NCBI GenBank assembly: GCA_029880325.1 | Contig: JAOUOP010000051.1 | Span: forward strand, 1-56,510 | Reading direction: 5' to 3' | From: Myxococcales bacterium | GTDB lineage: Bacteria; Myxococcota_A; Polyangia; Polyangiales; JAFGIB01 | Length of the DNA: 56,510 nucleotides | Part shown: positions 34,106 to 43,123 of the stretch, piece after piece | Numbering within the stretch: position 1 is the first letter of the stretch | How the letters are laid out: every line of letters starts with the position of its first letter | The notes under the pieces: model-generated | Databases searched by the model: none | Seen by the model: the letters and a program-made list of their open reading frames with translations, nothing else | Told to the model about the DNA's origin: nothing | Made by a program: the position numbers and the translations under genes

Positions 34106-34473
34106 AGACTAGCGACATACTCGAGGAAGTCGCAAGGTCGCTCTCAGCTCTAACGAAAGGCGACATGCTGCAGTTGGAGATCCATGGCGGGACTTCGCTC
34201 TTGCACGACCTGAAGTTGATATCTCTTTTGCTGGTCGATTTGATTCTCGCGGTGGAAGACGAGTTTCTGATCGACGAGTTTCCGCTGCAAGATAGGATCG
34301 ATGCAGAGCAGGGAAAGGGTGAGCGCGGATTTTCTTGTGCGCGCGCTTGTCCGCAGACTGCCAGAGCTTCTGTGAATTTGCCCGACAAGCCACACCACCG
34401 ATCAGCCTCTTGTCCTTCGAGGCCGCCGCCCTTTTCGCCTACCCACCGCCCCATCAGTGCACGCCAGCCATGA
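34102..34473 (+). CDS. Acyl carrier protein (ACP3), frameshifted C-terminus
   Basis: It starts at GTG 34102, sharing four bases with the ligase stop. The body LLHDLKLISLLLVDLILAVE, then DEFLIDEFPLQDRIDAEQGK is a close relative of ACP1, and the serine of LISL aligns with the carrier serine of ACP1. After GERGFS the frame no longer matches; the neighbouring frame gives DFLVRALVRRLPELL and a stop near 34376, very like the end of ACP1 (SLVDACAELL). A one-base change near 34330 explains this. As read it makes 123 residues with a tail overlapping the next gene. It could be a true mutation or a sequencing error. Confidence 0.7.
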   Translation: MKTSDILEEVARSLSALTKGDMLQLEIHGGTSLLHDLKLISLLLVDLILAVEDEFLIDEFPLQDRIDAEQGKGERGFSCARACPQTARASVNLPDKPHHRSASCPSRPPPFSPTHRPISARQP

Positions 34474-36257
34474 AGCAGAGAAACTACATTGGTTTGGCTT
34501 GTACAGGACATGACAACGCGCTGGCTATCGTGAACTCCGCGGGAGAGGTTGTTTTCGCAGAGGCCACGGAGCGCTACCTCCAGAACAAACGGGCTTTCGA
34601 CGCCGGCCCCGACGACCTCATCCGAATCGAGGAACTGGTCGAGCACCACTGCGAGCCAGGCGCCGAACTCGTATTGGCTAAGAGCTGGAGCGAGGGGGCC
34701 ACCGAATTTGGACGGGCCGCAACACGCGTCCTTGACGCTGAGATCAGCGGGCTGCGGGAACACCACGTGACGACCGTTTCCGGAGCCGCGACCAGCTATA
34801 TTGCCTTTCAGATCAACAAACTGTTGGGCCTTCGGCGGCTCTTGGAGATGGCGGCAGACACACAGGCGCGAGCTGGACGAAACGTAGTTTTCCGCTACGG
34901 CGATCGCGTCGCAGCGTGTCGTCATTACGACCACCATCTGACACATGCCGCAACGGCGTGCTGGAGTTCTCCCTTTAGCGAGGCGGTTTGCGCGGTTGTC
35001 GACGGCTTCGGCGAGGGCGCATCTGTCGCGCTATTTCACTATCGGAACGGGGACATCGAGCGGATCCAGGGTCCAACGCAGGCTTGGACCTTCGCGAGCC
35101 TTGGCGAGCTGTACGCCGACGTCTGCAGGCTCTGCGGCTTCGATCCGTGGAAAGGCGAGGAGTGGAAGGTCATGGGGCTTGCGCCTTACGGTGAGCACGA
35201 CCCTTACCTCTATCGCAACCTTAGGAACTGCATCGCAATCGAAGACTTGCGCCTTGTGCGGCCGGTGCAGCAAGCTGCTGCTATGGCGCGGGTGGTGCGT
35301 CGTGCTCGTAAACCGGACAAGTCCCTCTTGTCAGCCGCGAACATGGCGGCTACCGGTCAGCAGGTCTTTGAGGAGTTGATGCTCACCCTTTGCCAGCGGC
35401 TATGGAACCTTGGCCTCTCGGACCACTTGATCCTGAGCGGTGGCTGCGCCCTGAACTCTAGCTTCAACGGCAAAGTTGTAGCGGACACGTCATTCTCGTC
35501 CCTGTTCGTGCCGTCTGCGCCGGCAGATGACGGCAACGCAATAGGAAGTGCGCTGCTAGCGTATCGCGAGGATCATCCCGAGAAACAGTTCGCTCGTCAG
35601 GCGCAGTCGGCCTACCTGGGGTCATCTGTATCGCGCCTCGCACTGGAGCGTGCAGCTCGAGGTTGGGGGACGGATGGCGTCGAACGGCTCGACGAGCTCA
35701 CCATGACGCGCGAAGTGTCTCGTCGCTTAGCTGCGGGACAGCTCGTGGGTTGGGTTCAGGGCCGAGCTGAATTCGGGCCGCGTGCGTTAGGGAATCGATC
35801 CATCCTTGCCGATCCTCGCCGTCCCGAGATGAAAGATCGCATCAACGCGGCTGTGAAGTATCGCGAGCGATTCCGTCCCTTTGCGCCGTCGATCTTACAC
35901 GAGCACGGTCCTCGCTACTTCGAGGACTACCAGGACTCTCCGTACATGGAGCGCACGCTCCGGTTTCGTATGGAAATGGCGAGTCGTGTGCCAGCCGTAG
36001 TGCACATCAACCGAACAGGGCGGTTGCAGAGTGTGACAGCGGAGCGTAATCCCAGGTTCTACGCCCTGTTGCAGGCTTTTTTGCACGAGACGGACGTCCC
36101 GCTGCTGCTCAACACGAGCTTCAACGTGATGGGCAAACCGATCATCCATTCCGTCGAGGATGCCATTGCAGTCTTCGTCACGAGCGAGCTCGACGCGCTC
36201 GTGATTGACGACCACCTCTTTTTCAAGGCGAGAGGAGAACCGTGCAGACCATCTTGA
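34470..36257 (+). CDS. Carbamoyltransferase, NodU/CmcH/TobZ family
   Basis: A 595-residue protein from ATG 34470 (MKQRNYIGLACTGHDNALAI). The N-terminal Kae1-like domain contains HYDHHLTHAATAC, with metal-binding histidines and Asp, and LSGGCALNSSFNGK. The C-terminal YrdC-like part has GRAEFGPRALGNRSILADPR, VKYRERFRPFAPSIL, and PLLLNTSFNVMGKPI, all characteristic. The family makes a carbamoyl-adenylate from carbamoyl phosphate and ATP and transfers the carbamoyl group to a hydroxyl. In this cluster the acceptor is probably a hydroxyl of the polyketide or acyl product. It is full length with its motifs intact. Confidence 0.93.
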   Translation: MKQRNYIGLACTGHDNALAIVNSAGEVVFAEATERYLQNKRAFDAGPDDLIRIEELVEHHCEPGAELVLAKSWSEGATEFGRAATRVLDAEISGLREHHVTTVSGAATSYIAFQINKLLGLRRLLEMAADTQARAGRNVVFRYGDRVAACRHYDHHLTHAATACWSSPFSEAVCAVVDGFGEGASVALFHYRNGDIERIQGPTQAWTFASLGELYADVCRLCGFDPWKGEEWKVMGLAPYGEHDPYLYRNLRNCIAIEDLRLVRPVQQAAAMARVVRRARKPDKSLLSAANMAATGQQVFEELMLTLCQRLWNLGLSDHLILSGGCALNSSFNGKVVADTSFSSLFVPSAPADDGNAIGSALLAYREDHPEKQFARQAQSAYLGSSVSRLALERAARGWGTDGVERLDELTMTREVSRRLAAGQLVGWVQGRAEFGPRALGNRSILADPRRPEMKDRINAAVKYRERFRPFAPSILHEHGPRYFEDYQDSPYMERTLRFRMEMASRVPAVVHINRTGRLQSVTAERNPRFYALLQAFLHETDVPLLLNTSFNVMGKPIIHSVEDAIAVFVTSELDALVIDDHLFFKARGEPCRPS

Positions 36258-37111
36258 TCACCGGGACGAGTACTGGCCTCGGTGCACACACGGCTGTGCA
36301 TCTCGCGAGGCGCGGGTATCGCGTGTTTGCATCGATGCGCGACCCAAGGAGCGGTATGCGCGTTCGAAGGGCGATCGAGCAGGGCAGCCTCGCTTGTGAG
36401 ATCGTGCAACTCGACGTGCACAAAGAGAGGTCTGTTCGGGCTGCTGTGAAGCAGGTGCTCTCGAGCGCAGGACGGCTCGATGTGGTCGTTAACAACGCTG
36501 GAGTATCATGTACCGGTGCACTCGAAGAACTCGACGTAGAGCAGGCTCGTGGCGTCTTCGAGACGAACTACTTTGGCGCCATGCGGGTGACACGCGCCGT
36601 GCTGCCGCACTTCCGGATGCAGGGGCACGGCACCATCATCAACATCTCGTCGGTGGCGGGCCGCGTCGCCATGGCGGGTGCCGGTCACTACACGGCGTCG
36701 AAATTCGCCCTTGAGGGCGCGAGCGAGGCGCTGGCACTCGAGGTCCGACCCTTCAATATTCGGGTCGCCCTAATCGAGCCCGGACTCGTCCTAACACCCA
36801 TCCTCACGAAAGCACCATTCCCCGACGTGGACAGCTCTCCATATAGCGACCACATGCGCCGAGCTATGGCTCTTGTGCGGACGCGAATGGCGAAGCGAAC
36901 GCCAGCTCGGGCGGTCGCTGAGGCAGTCGAGCGTGCGATCGTCGAGCGAGGTCGGCGGTTCAGATACCCAGTGGGTGAGGACGCTGAACACCTATGTGAT
37001 ATGCGAGCACGCCTGTCCGACGAACACTTCATCGAAACTACACGGCCCATGACGGACGACGAGTACTTTGACCAGATGACAGCTCTGGCCGGCGTGGACC
37101 TGTGGCGTTGA
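36242..37111 (+). CDS. Short-chain dehydrogenase/reductase
   Basis: A 289-residue classical SDR starting at GTG 36242, overlapping the carbamoyltransferase by 16 bp. TILITGTSTGLGAHTA is the cofactor-binding loop, NNAGVS follows, then ISSVAGRVAMAGAGHYTASK with the catalytic Ser and YxxxK pair. EPGLVLTPI is the post-catalytic segment. The substrate is unknown; given the operon it could reduce a ketone or oxidise a hydroxyl on the product. It is the last gene of the operon. Confidence 0.92.
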   Translation: MQTILITGTSTGLGAHTAVHLARRGYRVFASMRDPRSGMRVRRAIEQGSLACEIVQLDVHKERSVRAAVKQVLSSAGRLDVVVNNAGVSCTGALEELDVEQARGVFETNYFGAMRVTRAVLPHFRMQGHGTIINISSVAGRVAMAGAGHYTASKFALEGASEALALEVRPFNIRVALIEPGLVLTPILTKAPFPDVDSSPYSDHMRRAMALVRTRMAKRTPARAVAEAVERAIVERGRRFRYPVGEDAEHLCDMRARLSDEHFIETTRPMTDDEYFDQMTALAGVDLWR

Positions 37112-37787
37112 TCCGATCTCGTGGTCGCGGCGATGCGCAGCTCCTCGAGGTCGCCACCCAGCCAGGCGCCGAGCTTTCTGTTTGGTCGTGCCCACGAAGC
37201 GACGACTCGCCGCACTCTTGCTTGCACGGTGCGGGCCGAACTCCTCGGGCAGCGAGTGACCGTTCGCAAGCCGCGCGTGCGCACCAGCTCGGCGGCGGAG
37301 TGCACCGTCAGGCCCTCGATGTGGCCCTTGGGCGTCACCGGCGTCAGCGCTCCGCGCTCCGCGCTCCTCGTCATCGGCTCGGTCCCGGCAGAGGCAGAGC
37401 TCCAGCGGCGGACCGACTTCGCACTGATGCCGCAGCTCCGCCCTCCGCTCCACTGCCCCGCAGGCCCTCGCAGGCCGCGACCAGCTGCGACCTCAGCACC
37501 TTGAGGAAACCGCCGCCCCGAACGTGTGCCTTCCCCGGTCGTCGAACGCTGCGGCGCAACCGCCGTGCCTCGTCGTCCATCGCCTCACACCCGGCAAGCC
37601 GCGAGGCTCAGCACAGCGAGGCTCCCGCGTCATGACGATAAGGCGGGCACCTTCGGTTCTCCGGCATTTGGGTTCTTCTCGGCGGTTTTTCCGACTTGAG
37701 AAACAAAACTCAAGATCGCACACAGCGGGGGGGGCGTAAATCCGTCCCTGTGGATCGTCTGAGACGGAGCACTAGGAGGAAGCATAC
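37112..37787. other. Gene-free stretch with a possible transposase relic
   Basis: 676 bp without an intact gene. On the minus strand, patches such as GHIEGLTVHSAAELVRTRGL and KVLRSQLVAACEGL lie in different frames, which looks like a decayed gene, but I cannot assign a family. The last 90 bp contain a G8 run and the ribosome site AGGAGG before the next gene. Confidence 0.4.
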
Positions 37788-39302
37788 GTGAACCGTGTGA
37801 GCGCGCTCGGCTACGGGCTGGCACTCCTGTACGCCATACCCAATCTCTTGATGCCAATCGATGGCAACACCTCGATTTTCTACTATGTCGGCAGTGGTTG
37901 GCTGCAGGGGTACTGGCCCTACGAAAGCGCGGTTGATCACAAGCCGCCCGGCCTCTACATGCTCTACGCGCTGGCTGCACTCGTCTTCGATCAGCAGGGC
38001 TATGGCATCCGTCTCCTGGAACTCGCGGCTGTCCTGGCGACCGGAAGCCTGCTCGGCAGGATCTTCGAGCGGGCTGATCCACCCGCGCCTGGTCTGGGCG
38101 GCATCGCAGCGCTGCTAGTAGCAAGCTTCTACTACACGTCATTCGACTACTTTGCGACCGGCGAAGCCGAACTTTGGGAAGCACTCTTCATCGTAGCCGC
38201 GTGGTGCACCGCGGGTGCCGGAACCTCGAGCGGCGCACGCAGCCTTTGCGTCGGGTCATTGGGCGGCGTCGCCACCATGTTCAAGCTTCCTGCGGTCATC
38301 CCATTCGTGGGCGTTGCAGGCCTGCTGATTGTGCGTTGTGATGATGTGCGCAGCTCTTTCCGTTTCGCCTTCACTATGATCGTGGGCTTCGTGGCGACGG
38401 TAGTGTCCATGTTCATGCCCTTTCTCCTGACGGGGCGAAGCGCCGATCTTTGGGAGGTGGTCGTTCAATTCAATTTGTTTTACGCGACAGTCACCAAGCT
38501 TCCCCAACAATCACCTCTGGCATGGTTCTGGCTTGAACACGCGCTGCCTTCTACGCTTATCCTGGCGGCTACATTGTTTGCCGCAGCAGTTCGAACGCTG
38601 TGGTTCGGCGACTGCGTGCGGCTGCGCCTTGGCATCGAGATCGTCGTTCTTGGGGCACTTGCGTTGCTGTCTGTGGTCGTTCAGGACAAGTATCTGCACT
38701 ACCACTGGGCTGTCGTAGCCCCATTCATCGCTGCGGGCATACTATGGGGCATCGCTTGGGTTAGCGACAAGCCACGAGTTACCGCGCTGTTGGCGTCGAT
38801 TTGTGTTGCTGCCACCCTGCTGCTTACGCCACCGTCATCGGACAGGCATCCGCCCAAACCCATGCGGCCGTATCGAGATCTAATGGCCACCATCTGGAGC
38901 AATTTGGCGCGCAGTGCCTCGCGCGAGCAGCACCTTACCCCCTATCGTTCTCACTACTACTCCTACATAGCCGTCGATCGACTGAGCGAAGTAGTCAATG
39001 AGTACAAGGGCCCGGGTGATACGTTGTGTACCCTGGATACCTTTGTACCGTTGGCTTACACGGCAACGAGACTGCGCTGTCCGTCCCGCTTCTTTGCCGA
39101 CCACGTTCTCTCGTACATCAAGCGGGAACCTGAGAAAGCCGGAGAGCTGAAGGGTTGGCTCGCTGAACATGATGCTGTCCTGCTTGCAAGTCCTCCGACG
39201 TTTCTGATCGTGTCCAAGCGCTTTGAGGTGGTCTACTGGGGGCGTCCCTATAGGATCTTGGCAGGCCAAGGTCGCCATGCCCTTCTTCGAAGGTCTGACT
39301 GA
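37788..39302 (+). CDS. GT39/ArnT-like membrane glycosyltransferase
   Basis: A 504-residue protein started at GTG 37788, eight bases after AGGAGG. It has about ten hydrophobic helices (for example GGIAALLVASFYYTSF, LLSVVVQDKYLHYHW). DHKPPGLYMLYAL near residue 50 is the conserved acidic loop motif of PMT_2-type transferases, with the catalytic Asp expected nearby. A 150-residue soluble C-terminal domain follows. Such enzymes move a sugar from a polyprenyl phosphate to an acceptor outside the membrane. Donor and acceptor are unknown. It is probably not in the same operon as the SDR, given the 676-bp gap. Confidence 0.72.
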   Translation: MNRVSALGYGLALLYAIPNLLMPIDGNTSIFYYVGSGWLQGYWPYESAVDHKPPGLYMLYALAALVFDQQGYGIRLLELAAVLATGSLLGRIFERADPPAPGLGGIAALLVASFYYTSFDYFATGEAELWEALFIVAAWCTAGAGTSSGARSLCVGSLGGVATMFKLPAVIPFVGVAGLLIVRCDDVRSSFRFAFTMIVGFVATVVSMFMPFLLTGRSADLWEVVVQFNLFYATVTKLPQQSPLAWFWLEHALPSTLILAATLFAAAVRTLWFGDCVRLRLGIEIVVLGALALLSVVVQDKYLHYHWAVVAPFIAAGILWGIAWVSDKPRVTALLASICVAATLLLTPPSSDRHPPKPMRPYRDLMATIWSNLARSASREQHLTPYRSHYYSYIAVDRLSEVVNEYKGPGDTLCTLDTFVPLAYTATRLRCPSRFFADHVLSYIKREPEKAGELKGWLAEHDAVLLASPPTFLIVSKRFEVVYWGRPYRILAGQGRHALLRRSD

Positions 39303-39414
39303 CTTCCTGGCCTGAGGAGCGCTTCTTCGCCAGATACCCGAGCGTAGAAACCCAGTGCGGTAGTGCCGCACGCTGGGATCTGCTCGGTACCCTAACACGC
39401 CCTGGTTGGAGCTC

Positions 39415-40533
39415 TTACCCTGGTTCGCACTCGGCACCTCGCACCCCCGTGTCTACGTCCTGCGCTGTCTCGGAGGCCTCTAAAGGGCTCGCGGTTGAAG
39501 GCGTCGTGCTGGTGCTCAATTCGATCAACTGAATATTTGCCAGGGCGACAACCTCGACCGGATCGGAACCCGCGACGATTGAGCGCATCTCGCGAAAATA
39601 TGCTCGCTGTAGCTCGCGCAGTCGGACAAGGTCACTTCGCGAGACACCGAACAGGTTGTACGCACTCGCGACTGAGTCTTCGGGGGCGTCCCGCAGACGC
39701 TCCGCCGCCACTAGGCTAAAGAACTGTCGTAGTCGGCGCGCCGCTTGCACGTCGCGCCGTGTATCGACCGCTGTGACTCGCGTCGGAACGTAGCGACCAT
39801 TTTCCAGCGCGATCTGCCCGGCGCGCTCGAGTAGCGCGAGACAGCGCTCTTCCTCGGCGGCCTCAAGGCCGAGCCGCGCGGCAAGCCACCCCGGTCGGTG
39901 CTCGGGTAACTTCTGGTAATCCTCAAGCTCAAGCGCGCGCAAGATGGCATGCGACCAAGGCAACTCGTAGGCAGCGCGGCGAGTTGCCTCCAGATAGCGA
40001 TGGCGTGACGCTATGCTTGGGAGTTGCTCGGGATCGACCAAGCAAGCGATGAAATCGACCACCCGGAGCGAGGTCGCTTCGATTAAACGCAGGAAGTCGG
40101 GCAAGCGTGGCTGAGCTTGGCCCTTGAACCATCGTGCCACGGCGAACCGACTGCGCCCAACGGTCTTGGCGATGGCGACGATGGAACTCGTGCCTCGCAA
40201 GTCATCAAGTAGTAGCGCGACGAATGAGGTTGAGGCTGGGTCAGCACTGACCAGCCAGGCGGGTGGGCGACGATAGAAGGCTTGTATTGCCGCGCGCACG
40301 TCGATGCCGCAGCGCGAAGCGGCTAGAAAAAAGCGCGCGGCGCTCGGGTAGTTCCGGCCGGATTCCCAGGTGTAGATCGCGTTGCTGCGGCAGCCGAGGC
40401 GGCGTGCAAACGCTTCTTGAGAGCGAGCGCCGCGCAGTGCTCGCAATAGCTCGGAAGCGGCACGCTCATAGTCGAGCCCCTCTGTACTCGTCAGCACCCA
40501 TGACAAATCGCACGTCAGGGGGCCTTTCGTCAA
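39415..40533 (-). CDS. XRE-type regulator with DUF4423/TIGR02147-like region
   Basis: A 372-residue frame whose start is uncertain (TTG 40533 or GTG 40497). Residues about 22-80 are an XRE helix-turn-helix (RSQEAFARRLGCRSNAIYTW, ESGRNYPSAARFFLAASRCG). A second HTH-like segment follows near 112-150 (VAIAKTVGRSRFAVARWFKG). The C-terminal half, with YELPWSHAILRALELEDYQK, GLEAAEEERCLALLERAGQI, and AYNLFGVSRSDLVRLRELQR, resembles the TIGR02147/DUF4423 regulators known from Myxococcota and Fibrobacteres. It is divergent from the lipoprotein gene at 40603 with a shared 70-bp promoter gap and probably controls it. Confidence 0.7.
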   Translation of the reverse strand: MTKGPLTCDLSWVLTSTEGLDYERAASELLRALRGARSQEAFARRLGCRSNAIYTWESGRNYPSAARFFLAASRCGIDVRAAIQAFYRRPPAWLVSADPASTSFVALLLDDLRGTSSIVAIAKTVGRSRFAVARWFKGQAQPRLPDFLRLIEATSLRVVDFIACLVDPEQLPSIASRHRYLEATRRAAYELPWSHAILRALELEDYQKLPEHRPGWLAARLGLEAAEEERCLALLERAGQIALENGRYVPTRVTAVDTRRDVQAARRLRQFFSLVAAERLRDAPEDSVASAYNLFGVSRSDLVRLRELQRAYFREMRSIVAGSDPVEVVALANIQLIELSTSTTPSTASPLEASETAQDVDTGVRGAECEPG

Positions 40534-40602
40534 GGAAGAACGTGCATAATGTCGCTAGACCCGAAGGCGCCACCATGCTTTAGTTGAAGTCCGAGGAGAC
40601 CT

Positions 40603-41961
40603 GTGGACGCGCGCGCAAAAAGGATCTCGGCCGAGCTTCTGGCCACCGTGGGACTGTTGGCCTGCGGTACCGGTGGACAGACGGGTGACGAGGATGCGGT
40701 GCCAAGGCCGACGGTTATCCTCGATTTCCCGACGCATGGCGGTCGGGCGTGCTGGGTGCAAGAAATTCCGGTCGTGGTTGCCGGACTCGACGACGACGCG
40801 GCGGCGGGCTTCTCCCCAGCCGACGTATTGCGCCTTGCCGAAGGATCCTCTACCGAAACGCTCCGGTTAGACACGGCGGCCTTCGAGCGCGGCTCCACGT
40901 CTGAGGGCGAGGTCAAATCTGACCAGCCGCAGGAAGAGCCGATCGAGATCGAGGTCGAGTACGCGAACGGCGCCCTGCGCTACTTCGGATCGGAGGCACC
41001 GCCATGCCCCGGGCGACTCGACATTGAGGTGCGCGTGCGACTCAGCACCCCCAGCGGCGCACTCGACGAGACTGTCGACGCGGTCTTGATGGCCCACAGC
41101 GCGGACGAAGCGTGGGTTCAACTGCGTTTTCGCACGGCGCTGGTTCATCCCACCGAACCTCTTCCAGTGAGCCCCAGCGATCTATCGGTCGTGCCAGTGC
41201 ACTCCCTCGCCGGGACGCTCGGGGCCACAGGAAGCTCGGATGGCGGAGCCAACGCACTCGCGTTCCTTGAGATTTGGTTGACCTTTAGCCATCTCGGCAT
41301 TAACGGACACGCGGAGGGTTGGATTTGGGCTGACGATAGCGGACTCCGCCTCGCCCCCCAGCTCGTCACGGTTGGCGACGTGTGCGAAGCCGGTTCGGGA
41401 TTTCCGATCGGTCCGGACGTCGCACCACGCGACGACGAGTTGGCCCCCTCGACAAACGAAGTCGTCGCACTGCTGAACGGCCTGCAGCTGAGTGCCGTGC
41501 GCGACGACGCTTCGCGCGAAGCAGTCGATCTCGACTTCGCGTACTCGCCTCAGACCGCCTGTGGGTACCCGGGCGACGACACGCTGCTGATATTCGAAGC
41601 AATAGTCTCATTTGCGGCTGAGCTGAGTGACGCAGTCACGCTAGACGCGAGCTGGCCGGTCGAGGTCAAAGTGAGAGCCGAAGGGTTGGGCGCGCTCCAG
41701 AGCGTGTCGATCAACACTCCCGAAGAAAGCAATGCATCGGCCGAAAATCTGGAGAGTCAATGGGGCGTGTTTGGGCTCTCCAGCGAAGGCTACGGTAGGA
41801 TCGCCATCGAGTTCGAAGTGACGGTAGAGGCCGCAACTGAGACGGCCGTGAGCGGAGAGCTTTGGATTCGAGGCTATGTGAGTACATCCAGCGCGCCGGT
41901 CTCCGGCGACGATGGCGATGTTCTCGGTCACCTCCGCTTCGAGGGCCCGGAGAGTCCGTAA
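40603..41961 (+). CDS. Large lipoprotein, beta-rich
   Basis: A 452-residue protein started at GTG 40603, four bases after GAGGAG. The N-terminus is basic and then hydrophobic, ending in the lipobox LLAC at about residue 21. The mature part is acidic and beta-strand-rich with several cysteines (GGRACWVQEIP, APPCPGRLDIEVRV, TACGYPGDDTLL) and no catalytic motif I recognise. It is probably held at the outer membrane surface or in the periplasm. It is divergent from the XRE/DUF4423 regulator, the arrangement seen when such regulators control adjacent secreted proteins. Confidence 0.68.
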   Translation: MDARAKRISAELLATVGLLACGTGGQTGDEDAVPRPTVILDFPTHGGRACWVQEIPVVVAGLDDDAAAGFSPADVLRLAEGSSTETLRLDTAAFERGSTSEGEVKSDQPQEEPIEIEVEYANGALRYFGSEAPPCPGRLDIEVRVRLSTPSGALDETVDAVLMAHSADEAWVQLRFRTALVHPTEPLPVSPSDLSVVPVHSLAGTLGATGSSDGGANALAFLEIWLTFSHLGINGHAEGWIWADDSGLRLAPQLVTVGDVCEAGSGFPIGPDVAPRDDELAPSTNEVVALLNGLQLSAVRDDASREAVDLDFAYSPQTACGYPGDDTLLIFEAIVSFAAELSDAVTLDASWPVEVKVRAEGLGALQSVSINTPEESNASAENLESQWGVFGLSSEGYGRIAIEFEVTVEAATETAVSGELWIRGYVSTSSAPVSGDDGDVLGHLRFEGPESP

Positions 41962-42178
41962 GCACGGGGACCCCCTTAGCCACTGTGGACATCCAGGAGA
42001 CACTCGTAGATTAGGCAAGTCTTTCGAATGCACGAACCGGAGAGTAGTCCTTCTAACGAAGAAAATTTGGGCCAGACCTTCAGGAAGAAGGAAGCTCGAC
42101 CAGTTCAAAGAACGGAGCTAGGAGCTCGCATGCATGGTGCTTGCGGCGTCTGCGCCACCGCCACAAAGGAAACTAGAA

Positions 42179-42868
42179 ATGCACATTAACCATCGAGTAT
42201 ACGCCCCAGTTGTTATGATTCTGATCGCCGGGCTATCTGCTTGTGTGGCAGATGCTGTGCCTGGTGGATCGCAGGCCAGCGGACCGCGGGCAACCGGATC
42301 CGAAGACGGCAATGCGGTCGAAACTGGAAACGGCGGCGCCACGTTTGGAGAGGCACTAGGGCCGGTTGGCACGGCCCGCTATTTGTCGCCGGCCGACATG
42401 GCGGAAGCTATTGAGGGCGTCGACGTCGTCGTCGTTGGGGAAGTATCTGACCTCGTCGAGGGGCGTCGTGAGGTGCTGCTGGGGCCAGAGGGTGACCCGA
42501 CGTCGAACTACGTCCAGTACTACGATGTCGTGCTTCGCCCCAGCGAGGTAGTAAAGGGGGACGCACCTACAGCAGAAGATGTTCACGTGGAGTTCGCCTG
42601 GCCCAACAACCAGTCGACTGAAAAACTGTCCGCAGCTCTTCCGCGGGGTGCCCGGGCCATCGCACTCGGAGGACGCCCGGACGGAGCCGAACCCACGACT
42701 TACACGCTGCTGCAGGTTCCGCCGTACGGCTTGGTGTTCGAGACCTCGAGCGGACACACTCAACTCCCGTTTGAGGGGGACAGAGAGCTTCACGATGTGC
42801 TGGGTGGTAGCGACGAGATGACGTTTGACGAAGCACGTACTGCCATCGTCAACGCGGCAGCGCAGTAG
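42179..42868 (+). CDS. Lipoprotein, paralogue B
   Basis: A 229-residue protein from ATG 42179, after AAGGAAACTAGAA. MHINHRVYAPVVMILIAGLS is followed by AC, giving the lipobox GLSAC. The mature protein matches the lipoprotein at 19329 along its length: NYVQYYDVVLRPSEVVKGD, VHVEFAWPNNQSTEKLS, LPRGARAIALGGRPDGAEPT, LLQVPPYGLVFETSSGHTQL. Identity is high enough that a duplication across the biosynthesis cluster is likely. The function is unknown. Confidence 0.7.
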   Translation: MHINHRVYAPVVMILIAGLSACVADAVPGGSQASGPRATGSEDGNAVETGNGGATFGEALGPVGTARYLSPADMAEAIEGVDVVVVGEVSDLVEGRREVLLGPEGDPTSNYVQYYDVVLRPSEVVKGDAPTAEDVHVEFAWPNNQSTEKLSAALPRGARAIALGGRPDGAEPTTYTLLQVPPYGLVFETSSGHTQLPFEGDRELHDVLGGSDEMTFDEARTAIVNAAAQ

Positions 42869-42969
42869 AAGAGCCCATCTCACAAGCCCTCGTGTGAACT
42901 CCTCCCGCTTCCGTAGACACCTCCGTGCGCCGATTTGACTTTGGAGGGAGTCATGGCGAATCAGAAGTA

Positions 42970-43012
42970 AGGGTGCTGCCCAGATCGGTGCGAAATTGTG
43001 CAATAAGGAGTT
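42970..43012 (+). repeat. Insertion-sequence end motif, copy 1
   Basis: GGTGCTGCCCAGATCGGTGC and the following 20 bases match, inverted, the sequence at 48750-48793. This end could delimit the whole 5.8-kb mobile nest. Confidence 0.6.
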
Positions 43013-43091
43013 CTGGGCGCGAGCATGTTGAGAGTTACTCTAAGAGCGCCGCTGGGGTGCCCCTTGCAGTAGCTGAGCGCACGCGGGTCCC

Positions 43092-43118
43092 TAGGGTACC
43101 GCCCGGATCGGTGTAAAT
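43092..43118 (+). repeat. Insertion-sequence end motif, copy 2
   Basis: GGGTACCGCCCGGATCGGTG, the same motif as at 42970 and in the same orientation as the copy at 47864. It lies just beyond the 3' end of the IS701-like relic, so it is likely that element's end. Confidence 0.65.
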
Positions 43119-43123
43119 TAACA

